Source: Cephalothrix simula
Taxonomy: Eukaryota > Nemertea > Palaeonemertea > Archinemertea > Cephalotrichidae
Direction of reading: 5' to 3'
NCBI GenBank assembly: GCA_035591015.1
Contig: JAXIUW010156670.1
Span: 1 to 13,031 of the forward strand
Length of the DNA stretch: 13,031 bases
The notes below the pieces were generated by a model. The model was not told the DNA's origin. It made no database searches and saw nothing but the letters and a program-made list of their open reading frames with translations. Positions 10,301 through 13,031 of this stretch are shown here, in pieces (positions within the stretch are counted from its first letter, which is position 1; the number at the start of each line of letters is the position of its first letter). The translations under genes and the position numbers were made by a program.

Positions 10301-12703
10301 GAAAGATACAATTGCGATATCGACTGCGACATTGTTTTTGTCCATACCTCCCCCCTCCCGGTGCAGGCGTTGACAGGTGCATAAAGCATTAACAGTACTC
10401 ACCATCGTCATCATCATCATCATTGTCATGGTTTGAACTTGTCTCACAATCACTTGCGATTTCATCTAGTATCGGACCCATAACGGCTAATTTATCTTGG
10501 AGATTCTGTAACAAAAACAGAATGGGTTAATATTTCTCAGTGTTTTTGCGAACACGAAAATTCAAATCCGTTTGGCTCTAATATTAACGATAAACCAGTT
10601 AACAGCTTCGTACATAAGCACACTGACCTTAATTTCCTGAAGTTGACCCTGAAGGTCATCTGGATTTGCGCCGACAGGGTCCAAACAGTCCACACGATTT
10701 CGGAGGTTTGCCAATGTTTCAAGTGCATCATCCAATTTTTCGGATGGCTAAAAAATCAATAATATATCAATTAAAAAGGTCATAAATTAAAAGCAGAATT
10801 TCGAGGTCCATTTCCGAAATCACGTGCTCACCTTTGTATGAAGTTCGCGTAAAGAAGCCTCAAGTTCGTTAACTCTTTGAGTGATAATAGCTTTGACCTC
10901 TTCATATCTTGCAGTGATATTTTCAACATCATCTTTAATGCTGCTGGCCTCGTCGTCAGGAACAAGTTGACTAATTTCGGAACCAGTTAAGCTTAAGTCA
11001 CTAATTTTTGGCTGGTGGTCTTCGATTTGTTGTTGAATATTCTAAAATTGAATAAAGAATACTTTACGTGAATATACACATAAGCAGAAAAATTGTGGTT
11101 AGCCCCCATCAACTTACCCTGAAACATTTTAATACAGAAAATATAATCATTGGAAAAGTCGTGTAACGTAGAATAATAAATAGCAAGATCATTATGCACT
11201 TAACTGAACTGTCGCGTCACAGTCAAAGAAAATTCTTGAAAATGGGTTTAAAATGTCTATGAACCTTCCAATAGAGAATAGGTTGACTGTGTTGAGATAC
11301 AGAGAATTAAATAAACAAATTCGTTACCTCAGCCGTTTCTTTCTGGCTTCTGATTAGTTCCAAATCATTTCCAACGTCCTCACGGGAGTGAGTTTCAACC
11401 TCTATTTCAATTTCATCAAGCCATCCTTGAAGTTCTTCCAAAGTCTTGTCATAGTGAGAAGCCAAAGGGAGAAGACTTTCCAAGGTCTTTTCGTGACCTT
11501 CGCAAACATCCGATAACTTTGCAAGCTTCTGTTTAGCAGCATCAAGATCGCTTCTTAAAGCAGCTGCCTCGTTACCAGCCGGTGCAATTCTCAGTGCTCT
11601 GGAGCATTGGTCGTCAAGGTTACGGAGGTCAGTTCGACGGCGCTCCAAGTCTTCAAGTTTTTCCTAAAAACCAAAACCAATTTTTATTAATACATGAAAA
11701 CGAGCTGTTTAAAGCACGTTATACAGCATCTTTCGCCCGTTGAGAAATAACATTTTTTGAGGGAGAATTTCCTTTCCAGTTCTAGCTTATACATGTATGT
11801 CTTAATTGGCATAATGCTTTTCATTTTGCAAAGGAAATGAAAACGGGACCAAATAAAGGGTTTCTTCCAAAGGTATGGATGAAATTGAGGAAAACATAAA
11901 ATCAGTGTACATTTTGGTACTTTTCTTTTAAATCTTCAGATTTGTATAAAATTTGTAACAATTCATAATGAGAATAAAAACGGTTACTGAAATCGTTGAG
12001 AAAGGGAGAGAAGACGGGACGGTGACCCGTACCACGCCGGGAGATTATCGTTTCTATTCTCATGAAGTTTTTCCCGGCGGTTTTGTGACAGAAATGGTAA
12101 AAATGTCAAAGTATCAAAAGAACAAATTTGGGGACGGTAAACCGCTATACACCTAAATGAAATGATTCGATTTTAAGAGGATAGAATCGGATTTCTTGCC
12201 AAATTTTCTAAAACCAAAATTAAGGACGGACATAAATCTTTTCGTAATTATAATATTGTTGAAACCAATGAACTTCATGCATATTTTCTATGCTTATCTG
12301 AATTAATGGGATAGGCCTTTGTGCATTTGGGCTTTGTGCACAGATAAAATCAGTTCACAGTTATTAAGGAGAATAAAGTGAAATTCCTATTGTATGAACC
12401 TGTAAACACATTAGCTTATTATTCCATAGCATAATTTAAAGGCATTAGGCCTACTCGAACACGCTCTAGCAGATTAATAGATATACCCCTATATATAATA
12501 TATAATAAAAGATAAAGCAGGGGGTTAAACGCTTAAATGAAACTAATTATACATTCTAAAATAGAATAAAATATGTGAAATACCTGGACGTCGCTCAAGA
12601 GGCCTTTAATAACTTCAGGATCTGCAGCAGCGGTAGGGGTGTTTGTAATGGACTCTTCTAATTGGTGGACATCATCAGCATGCTTTCTAATTTCATTTTC
12701 AGC
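1300..12703 (-). CDS. Spectraplakin (MACF1/dystonin/Shot-like), partial: C-terminal spectrin-repeat rod, 20 exons
   Basis: Spectraplakins are giant cytoskeletal linkers that bridge actin filaments and microtubules. The rod of spectrin repeats separates the actin-binding head from the C-terminal EF-hand/GAS2 microtubule-binding module. Here 20 exons splice in frame to 1307 codons with no stop. All junctions are phase 0 except three: E5/E6 is phase 1, and E12/E13 and E19/E20 are phase 2. The product is almost wholly alpha-helical heptad sequence, with WL or YL at helix A and RW at helix C. Motif order is collinear with vertebrate MACF1/dystonin as I recall them: SIDPHYIEEQ, MGAIPYTAR, TGTYLKYF, GDVDTVDMLIERHKQFQ, GEILTNCHP, then a linker and a final helix just before the EF hands. 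Nesprin, dystrophin and spectrin are the alternatives, but this signature set favours a spectraplakin. Both ends lie outside the window. MACF1 versus dystonin cannot be assigned, since invertebrates usually have one gene. Confidence 0.93.
1551..1666 (-). CDS. Spectraplakin exon E19: end of the rod and basic linker
   Basis: The exon has 116 bases. It enters in phase 0 and leaves in phase 2. The acceptor is tttcag|GCT and the donor is AGAG|gtattt. After a short helix (AFHDVLTEKGNEIKSH) the peptide becomes basic and Pro/Gly-rich (PVKKTGAHVRPGSAKGIPQ). Vertebrate spectraplakins have a variable, likewise basic linker here, between the last repeat's helix B and its final helix. Linker length differs widely in the family, and this one is short. 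Confidence 0.9.
1691..1886. repeat. Degenerate minisatellite (ATTACTCATTAAT units)
   Basis: An identical 22-bp block, with core ATCATTACTCATTAAT, occurs at 1691-1712 and 1865-1886. Looser ACTCAT / GCTCATTAA variants lie between. It fills most of the intron between exons E18 and E19, which has no other content. Confidence 0.6.
1916..2248 (-). CDS. Spectraplakin exon E18: helices B/C of repeat 11 and helix A of repeat 12
   Basis: The exon has 333 bases and 111 codons, phase 0. The acceptor is ttttag|AAA and the donor is TTA|gtaagt. It contains GGEILTNCHPTAKKY, the counterpart of MACF1's GEVILAVCHPDCITT (recalled), then QRWEQIKNRAENRASRLRAAL. The last part, ALDDLQKFLEDAHHKL, is a helix A with phenylalanine in place of tryptophan. 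It ends LQKTKEALEEHL. Confidence 0.96.
2338..2463 (-). CDS. Spectraplakin exon E17: helix A of repeat 11
   Basis: The exon has 126 bases and 42 codons, phase 0. The acceptor is ttttag|GCC and the donor is AAT|gtgagt. The peptide FQAAVEKMTDWLPHAESEL followed by FRPLPITTEDIRKANDRHN is a very typical helix A plus A-B loop. It aligns with MACF1/dystonin FRTAVHMLLEWLSEAEQTL (recalled). Confidence 0.96.
2546..2713 (-). CDS. Spectraplakin exon E16: helices B/C of repeat 10
   Basis: The exon has 168 bases and 56 codons, phase 0. The acceptor is ttttag|CAA and the donor is CTT|gtaagt. It opens with QFQVDLKEHGARIESM, completing the H-K-x-FQ helix-B motif begun in exon E15. It ends with a helix C (LADKYQSVLHLSDKKEKTL). 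The helix-C tryptophan is replaced by tyrosine. Confidence 0.92.
2795..2954 (-). CDS. Spectraplakin exon E15: helix A of repeat 10
   Basis: The exon has 160 bases. It enters in phase 2 and the first base completes Ser; it leaves in phase 0. The acceptor is ctatag|T and the donor is AAG|gtaact. Two more AGs lie 4 and 7 bases further into the exon, but only the first keeps the frame, which fixes the boundary. The peptide includes ALGQSSNAVQSLLDYLAKAE and GDVDTVDMLIERHK, parallel to MACF1's DALQALIDWLY...HGDIDLVMNLMDNHK (recalled). Tyrosine replaces the helix-A tryptophan. Confidence 0.95.
2957..2996. repeat. Exact 20-bp tandem duplication of a splice-acceptor polypyrimidine tract
   Basis: Two identical 20-bp units (ATAGAAAGAAATGACAGAAA on the plus strand) lie at 2957-2976 and 2977-2996, directly upstream of the acceptor of exon E15 in gene orientation. 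Read on the minus strand they are pyrimidine-rich, so the tract and possibly a branch-point context are doubled. Confidence 0.9.
3031..3215. repeat. Degenerate minisatellite (TCTTGAATAATAATCAGGTA units)
   Basis: Related about 20-bp blocks start at 3031, 3062, 3105 and 3137, with a weaker one near 3189. Spacings are 31, 43, 32 and about 52. They fill the 329-base intron between exons E14 and E15. No coding potential is seen there. Confidence 0.7.
3284..3573 (-). CDS. Spectraplakin exon E14: repeat 9
   Basis: The exon has 290 bases. It enters in phase 0 and leaves in phase 2 (last partial codon AG). The acceptor is caacag|TTT and the donor is AAAG|gtaact. It carries almost a whole repeat: helix A GWQNLLDWLADNI, helix B around ELKRITNAIHGKYPSF, and helix C LKNDWAKLRNTMLER. 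This lines up with MACF1's AWKKLIDWLED...DKWDTVCGKSVER (recalled). Confidence 0.95.
3686..3892 (-). CDS. Spectraplakin exon E13: helices B/C of repeat 8, TGTYLKYF signature
   Basis: The exon has 207 bases and 69 codons, phase 0. The acceptor is ttctag|GAT and the donor is AGG|gtaaga. It contains ILQDLDMTGTYLKYFGTKED. In vertebrate spectraplakins the matching spot reads LEMTGTHLKYFSQKQD or close variants, followed by a helix C ending in ERGR (recalled). Here that reads AEERGRLLHRAL. This is the strongest single family-level match in the window. Confidence 0.96.
4017..4172 (-). CDS. Spectraplakin exon E12: helix A of repeat 8
   Basis: The exon has 156 bases and 52 codons, phase 0. The acceptor is ttgtag|AAA and the donor is CAC|gtaaga. 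It ends helix C of the previous repeat (KKLEGHCAYVQGFHESL) and contains NYADWLLDAEERVYQF, a textbook helix A. The next residues, RYPSKIVERCQNQTKDHH, form the A-B loop and the start of helix B. Confidence 0.94.
4257..4427 (-). CDS. Spectraplakin exon E11: helices B/C of repeat 7
   Basis: The exon has 171 bases and 57 codons, phase 0. The acceptor is tgtcag|GGA and the donor is ATG|gtgaga. The peptide GKMKEFLDKEPYIQSLVLNG is followed by a cysteine-containing loop and LEERLQRMQNRWNSTKRRGD. The QNRW helix-C core is a standard spectrin-repeat mark. Confidence 0.93.
4428..4924. other. Intron between E10 and E11, no recognisable element
   Basis: The stretch is AT-rich. Around 4435-4535 the words ATCACTAAAATCA and CATAACTAA recur, which suggests a decayed short repeat. 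A minus-strand open frame at 4585-4818 has no motif and no supporting splice sites. The gene's frame passes cleanly from E10 to E11 without it. Confidence 0.75.
4925..5404 (-). CDS. Spectraplakin exon E10 (480 bases): repeat 6 and helix A of repeat 7
   Basis: This is the largest exon here, 160 codons, phase 0. The acceptor is tttacag|AAT and the donor is TCC|gtaagt. It holds all of repeat 6 (SELDTALDEVIGLMQATEEQ to SIMRSLKARENKL, without the usual tryptophans). Helix A of repeat 7 follows, ending in KKPMGAIPYTARKNQDRFS. The G-x-x-P-x-TAR motif matches MACF1's GGLPETAREQ (recalled) and anchors the alignment. The long open frame on the opposite strand at 4980-5429 is a shadow of this exon. Confidence 0.95.
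5530..5697 (-). CDS. Spectraplakin exon E9: helices B/C of repeat 5
   Basis: The exon has 168 bases and 56 codons, phase 0. The acceptor is ttttag|GTC and the donor is GAG|gtgagt. The helix B segment VLNVQVTGHGKDLDQLAGIS is followed by helix C with FNARWEDLMAKIADRE, including the conserved RW pair. It has the same length as exon E14, which again suggests a repeated exon plan. Confidence 0.93.
5797..5838 (+). repeat. Dispersed motif AATTAGAAG...CGAGGTCCAT, intronic copy 1
   Basis: It resembles the two units inside the 6371-6519 MITE and the copy at 10784-10826: AATTAGAAG, a short A-rich spacer, then CGAGGYCCAT. Here the GAGG...CCTC core can also form a short hairpin. Confidence 0.5.
6371..6519. 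mobile_element. 149-bp MITE with TAGGGTGGC inverted termini and TA flanks
   Basis: TAGGGTGGC at 6371-6379 and GCCACCCTA at 6511-6519 are perfect inverted repeats. TA dinucleotides flank the element at 6369-6370 and 6520-6521. This arrangement fits a non-autonomous Tc1/mariner-type element, although the TA flank alone is weak evidence in AT-rich DNA. The interior is a tandem duplication of a unit of about 54 bp (AAATTAGAAG...ATCGAGGCCC), starting at 6395 and again at 6449. Confidence 0.75.
6669..6770 (-). CDS. Spectraplakin exon E8: helix A of repeat 5 (34-codon exon)
   Basis: The exon has 102 bases and 34 codons, phase 0. The acceptor is ttctag|AAA and the donor is AAA|gtaatt. The peptide contains KIMKWLPLSEQRFDNLSPI and then ILIQIEELK. 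The helix-A WL core and the proline-containing A-B loop are typical of a spectrin repeat. It is short and isolated between introns of 971 and 872 bases, so it is easy to miss. The frame and the splice sites support it. Confidence 0.87.
6771..7642. other. Intron between E7 and E8, no recognisable element
   Basis: The intron is 872 bases. A G-run is present at about 7056-7068 and a C-rich patch at about 7340-7390 in otherwise AT-rich sequence. The minus-strand open frame at 6896-7117 has no motif. I see no RNA gene, exon or terminal repeats. Confidence 0.75.
7643..7867 (-). CDS. Spectraplakin exon E7: helices B/C of repeat 4
   Basis: The exon has 225 bases and 75 codons, phase 0. The acceptor is tttaag|GAA and the donor is GAG|gtatgt. 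The peptide from ELEKEYNLANEKVKECKTAG to LEKAKKLQSLIE is highly charged and helical. It lacks the tryptophan often found in helix C. It is flanked by two of the longest introns here. Confidence 0.88.
8226..8263 (+). repeat. Tandem duplication of AAAAATGTAGAAACAA in the left arm
   Basis: Two near-adjacent copies of the 16-bp word lie in the left arm of the foldback element. The right arm has only one counterpart, so this is a local duplication made after the arms formed. Confidence 0.75.
8476..8489 (+). promoter_or_regulatory. CTCF-type motif in the right arm of the foldback element
   Basis: CCACCAGGTGGCGC matches the published CTCF core consensus CCASYAGRKGGCRS at every position. The mirror position in the left arm (8286-8299, minus strand) has decayed to CCACCAAGTGACGC. 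A third, partial copy (ACCAGGTGGCGC, minus strand) lies at 8428-8439. Whether CTCF binds here is inference only. The organism is assumed to have CTCF, as most bilaterians do. Confidence 0.4.
8932..9176 (-). CDS. Spectraplakin exon E6: end of repeat 3 and helix A of repeat 4
   Basis: The exon has 245 bases. It enters in phase 1 (the split codon G|GT gives Gly) and leaves in phase 0. The acceptor is ttttag|GTC and the donor is GAT|gtaagt. It begins with a serine/acidic stretch, RLSSSDESEK, continuing the acidic insertion of exon E5. It then gives helix C and PLAEHFWSMCNNLNDAL, ending SIDPHYIEEQSKEVD. The EHFW and IDP-x-YI-x-EQ pattern matches the MACF1 region AEKFW...GIDPSIIKQQ (recalled). Confidence 0.92.
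9244..10382. mobile_element. 1.14-kb non-autonomous element: GC-rich TIRs around a CGATATCG-rich core
   Basis: ATGCACCTGTCA at 9244-9255 is the exact complement of TGACAGGTGCAT at 10371-10382. The match resumes inward through GC..TGC and CGGGAGGGGGG (9267-9277 versus 10347-10358), giving imperfect terminal inverted repeats of about 35 bp. The core from about 9590 to 10330 is built of short palindromic units. The element has no transposase and no clear target duplication. Its right end is only 20 bases from the donor of exon E5. I do not recognise the superfamily. Confidence 0.75.
9657..10322. repeat. Array of CGATATCG palindromes, partly 30-bp tandem, with a 200-bp higher-order repeat
   Basis: Exact CGATATCG occurs at 9657, 9700, 9730, 9760, 9940, 9992, 10158 and 10315. 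Three copies (9700, 9730, 9760) are spaced exactly 30 bases apart and share GCAGTGACATCGATG. A longer unit containing GACATYGCTATTATGA and TTCTATGCTCT starts at 9863 and again at 10063, exactly 200 bases on. GACATCG half-units are scattered throughout. Confidence 0.85.
10403..10430 (-). repeat. Coding GAT/GAC trinucleotide repeat (poly-Asp)
   Basis: A short microsatellite, read as ATC-type units on the plus strand, encodes six consecutive aspartates and neighbouring Asp/Asn residues. It directly abuts the exon's donor site. Repeat-number variation would change the protein by whole residues and keep the frame. Confidence 0.85.
10403..10505 (-). CDS. Spectraplakin exon E5: helix B of repeat 3 with acidic Asp tract
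   Basis: The exon has 103 bases and ends in phase 1. The acceptor is gttacag|AAT and the donor is G|gtgagt, a consensus match. The helix NLQDKLAVMGPILDEIASD is followed by an acidic stretch, HDNDDDDDDG, encoded by a run of GAT/GAC codons. It is one of the few exons with a non-zero phase. The Asp tract sits near the B-C loop of the repeat, where an insertion should be tolerated. Confidence 0.85.
10628..10747 (-). CDS. Spectraplakin exon E4: helix A of repeat 3
   Basis: The exon has 120 bases and 40 codons, phase 0. The acceptor is tttttag|CCA and the donor is AAG|gtcagt. The peptide starts PSEKLDDALETLANLRNR and ends PVGANPDDLQGQLQEIK. It has the same size and the same A-helix/loop/B-start layout as exon E1, showing a repeated exon plan. 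The introns on both sides are very short (122 and 84 bases). Confidence 0.88.
10784..10826 (+). repeat. Dispersed motif AAATTAAAAGC...CGAGGTCCAT...CACGTG, intronic copy 4
   Basis: It matches the MITE unit at 6449-6498 along most of its length, including the terminal ATCACGTG. It fills half of the 84-base intron between exons E3 and E4 and ends five bases from the donor of E3. Confidence 0.55.
10832..11041 (-). CDS. Spectraplakin exon E3: helices B/C of repeat 2
   Basis: The exon has 210 bases and 70 codons, phase 0. The acceptor is ttttag|AAT and the donor is AAG|gtgagc. The peptide NIQQQIEDHQPKISDLSLTG followed by ARYEEVKAIITQRVNELEASL has the H-x(3)-I-x-x-L helix-B pattern and an aromatic-containing helix C. 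It parallels the MACF1 segment around IAEHKPHIDKLL (recalled). The donor lies next to a CACGTG in the intron. Confidence 0.92.
11328..11663 (-). CDS. Spectraplakin exon E2: end of repeat 1 and start of repeat 2
   Basis: The exon has 336 bases and 112 codons, phase 0. The acceptor is ttttag|GAA and the donor is GAG|gtaacg. It completes helices B and C of the first repeat (EKLEDLERRRTDLRNLDDQ through SDVCEGHEKTLES). It then opens repeat 2 with the classic helix-A core ELQGWLDEIEIEVE, including the conserved tryptophan. This is the clearest single spectrin-repeat signature on the right side of the window. Confidence 0.92.
11664..12583. other. Intron between E1 and E2
   Basis: The intron is 920 bases and AT-rich. 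A plus-strand 62-codon open frame at 11968-12156 is the only notable content, and is listed separately. A duplicated CTTTGTGCA occurs at 12317-12325 and 12332-12340. No terminal inverted repeats or RNA gene were recognised. Confidence 0.75.
11968..12156 (+). other. Unexplained 62-codon open frame inside an intron, antisense to the gene
   Basis: The frame starts at an ATG with A at -3, after an in-frame TAA, and ends in TAA. The peptide (GDYRFYSHEVFPGGFVTEMV in its middle) is of mixed, protein-like composition. Its codons use more G/C at third positions than the flanking AT-rich intron. I recognise no family. It could be a fragment of an inserted gene or retrocopy, a small nested gene, or chance. 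No promoter, poly-A signal or splice sites support it clearly. Confidence 0.2.
12584..12703 (-). CDS. Spectraplakin exon E1 (first in window): helix A/B of spectrin repeat 1
   Basis: The exon has 120 bases and 40 codons, phase 0 at both ends. The acceptor is tttcag|GCT and the donor is CAG|gtattt. The peptide begins AENEIRKHADDVHQLEE and ends in a DPEVIKGLLSDVQ segment. That is the usual end of helix A, the A-B loop and the start of helix B in a spectrin repeat. The conserved helix-A tryptophan is absent. It aligns in order with the MACF1 stretch before the KAFSIDIIRHK region (recalled). No exon is seen further right in the window. Confidence 0.85.
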
Positions 12704-13031
12704 CTGAAAGAAATTAAATCAGAAACCAATATTTATTTATCGTCTACACGACTACCGTGTGGCGGAAATCATAATTTTCCTTAGGGATTTTTATCCTACT
12801 TGTCCAACATATCATACACTAAAGGAGGACATTCATTTGTATACAGTCCGGACCGGCATCCCGGCCGGACAGGCATTCCTTTCAGAAATATTATAATTGG
12901 TGAATTTCGAGATATGCCCATGCACAGTAACATGAGCCTTAAAACTCAAGAGTGCAAAATTTAAATACAAAGTGGCATTCTCTCTTGGCTAATTTGAAAG
13001 TAAAAGCTAACAGTAATGAGCCAGAAGTAAT
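12704..13031. other. Right flank: intron upstream of exon E1
   Basis: This is AT-rich sequence after the acceptor of E1. It holds a GC-rich hairpin at 12846-12870. No exon is seen before the window edge. Confidence 0.7.
12846..12870. repeat. GC-rich hairpin GTCCGG...CCGGAC
   Basis: The arms at 12846-12856 and 12861-12870 form a 10-bp stem with a single bulged A and a CATC loop. It is very GC-rich within AT-rich intron. It may be the tip of a decayed foldback repeat; function is unknown. Confidence 0.6.

Larger units (their letters stand above)
9177..10402. other. Intron between E5 and E6, mostly a 1.14-kb inverted-terminal element
   Basis: The intron is 1226 bases, the longest complete one here, and 9244-10382 of it is a repeat-built element. 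Open frames inside (9526-9867 -, 9642-9860 -, 9972-10154 +, 10137-10392 both strands) translate the CGATATCG repeats into SLRYR-like strings on either strand. That shows they are repeat artefacts and not genes. Confidence 0.85.

Noticed and set aside
9657-10322. CRISPR array
   Set aside because: The repeated unit is an 8-bp palindrome with irregular spacing and repetitive spacers in an animal intron. There are no 25-40 bp direct repeats with unique spacers.
1300-12703. Nesprin (SYNE), dystrophin or spectrin instead of a spectraplakin
   Set aside because: All have spectrin repeats, but the TGTxLxYF, GDxDxVxxLxxxHKxFQ and GExILxxCHP motifs in this order, followed by a linker and a final basic helix, fit the MACF1/dystonin C-terminal rod as I know it. 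No KASH-type or WW-domain context is seen.

Overview
This is an animal (metazoan) genomic window. It is AT-rich, its genes are split by many spliceosomal introns, and the introns carry SINE-like and MITE-like elements. I see no bacterial or phage features. The divergence of the encoded protein and the short introns suggest an invertebrate, but the phylum cannot be fixed from the sequence alone.

One gene dominates the window. It lies on the minus strand, so it is read from right to left, and it runs off both ends. I can resolve 20 consecutive coding exons between 12703 and 1300. All have GT-AG boundaries, the reading frame is maintained through every junction, and they total 3921 coding bases or 1307 codons. 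The protein is a run of about 11 to 12 spectrin repeats followed by a basic linker. From memory of the family, the order of repeats and several signature motifs match the C-terminal rod of spectraplakins (MACF1, dystonin/BPAG1, Drosophila Shot, C. elegans VAB-10). The motifs are TGTYLKYF, GDVDTVDMLIERHKQFQ, FQAAVEKMTDWLPHAESEL, GEILTNCHP and the final DRKKILQDRLKKLQE. The N-terminal actin-binding and plakin parts lie beyond the right edge. The EF-hand pair, the microtubule-binding GAS2 domain and the tail should lie beyond the left edge.

Layout on the plus strand: 1-1299 is a large intron or left flank with a tRNA-derived SINE (about 112-344) and a cluster of GCGAGCTCGC palindromes (763-1240). 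From 1300 to 5697 there are densely packed exons encoding the last seven or so repeats and the linker. From 5698 to 10402 there are four exons separated by roughly 0.9-1.2 kb introns that hold three inverted-repeat elements: a 149-bp TA-flanked MITE at 6371-6519, a 510-bp foldback element at 8101-8610 with CTCF-like motifs, and a 1.14-kb element at 9244-10382 with GC-rich terminal inverted repeats and an interior full of CGATATCG palindromes. From 10403 to 12703 there are five further exons, and 12704-13031 is intron.

I found no new gene system. The most interesting points are the three foldback elements, the perfect CTCF-type motif in one of them, an acidic microsatellite-encoded insertion inside a spectrin repeat, a duplicated polypyrimidine tract at one splice acceptor, and a small unexplained plus-strand open frame in an intron.
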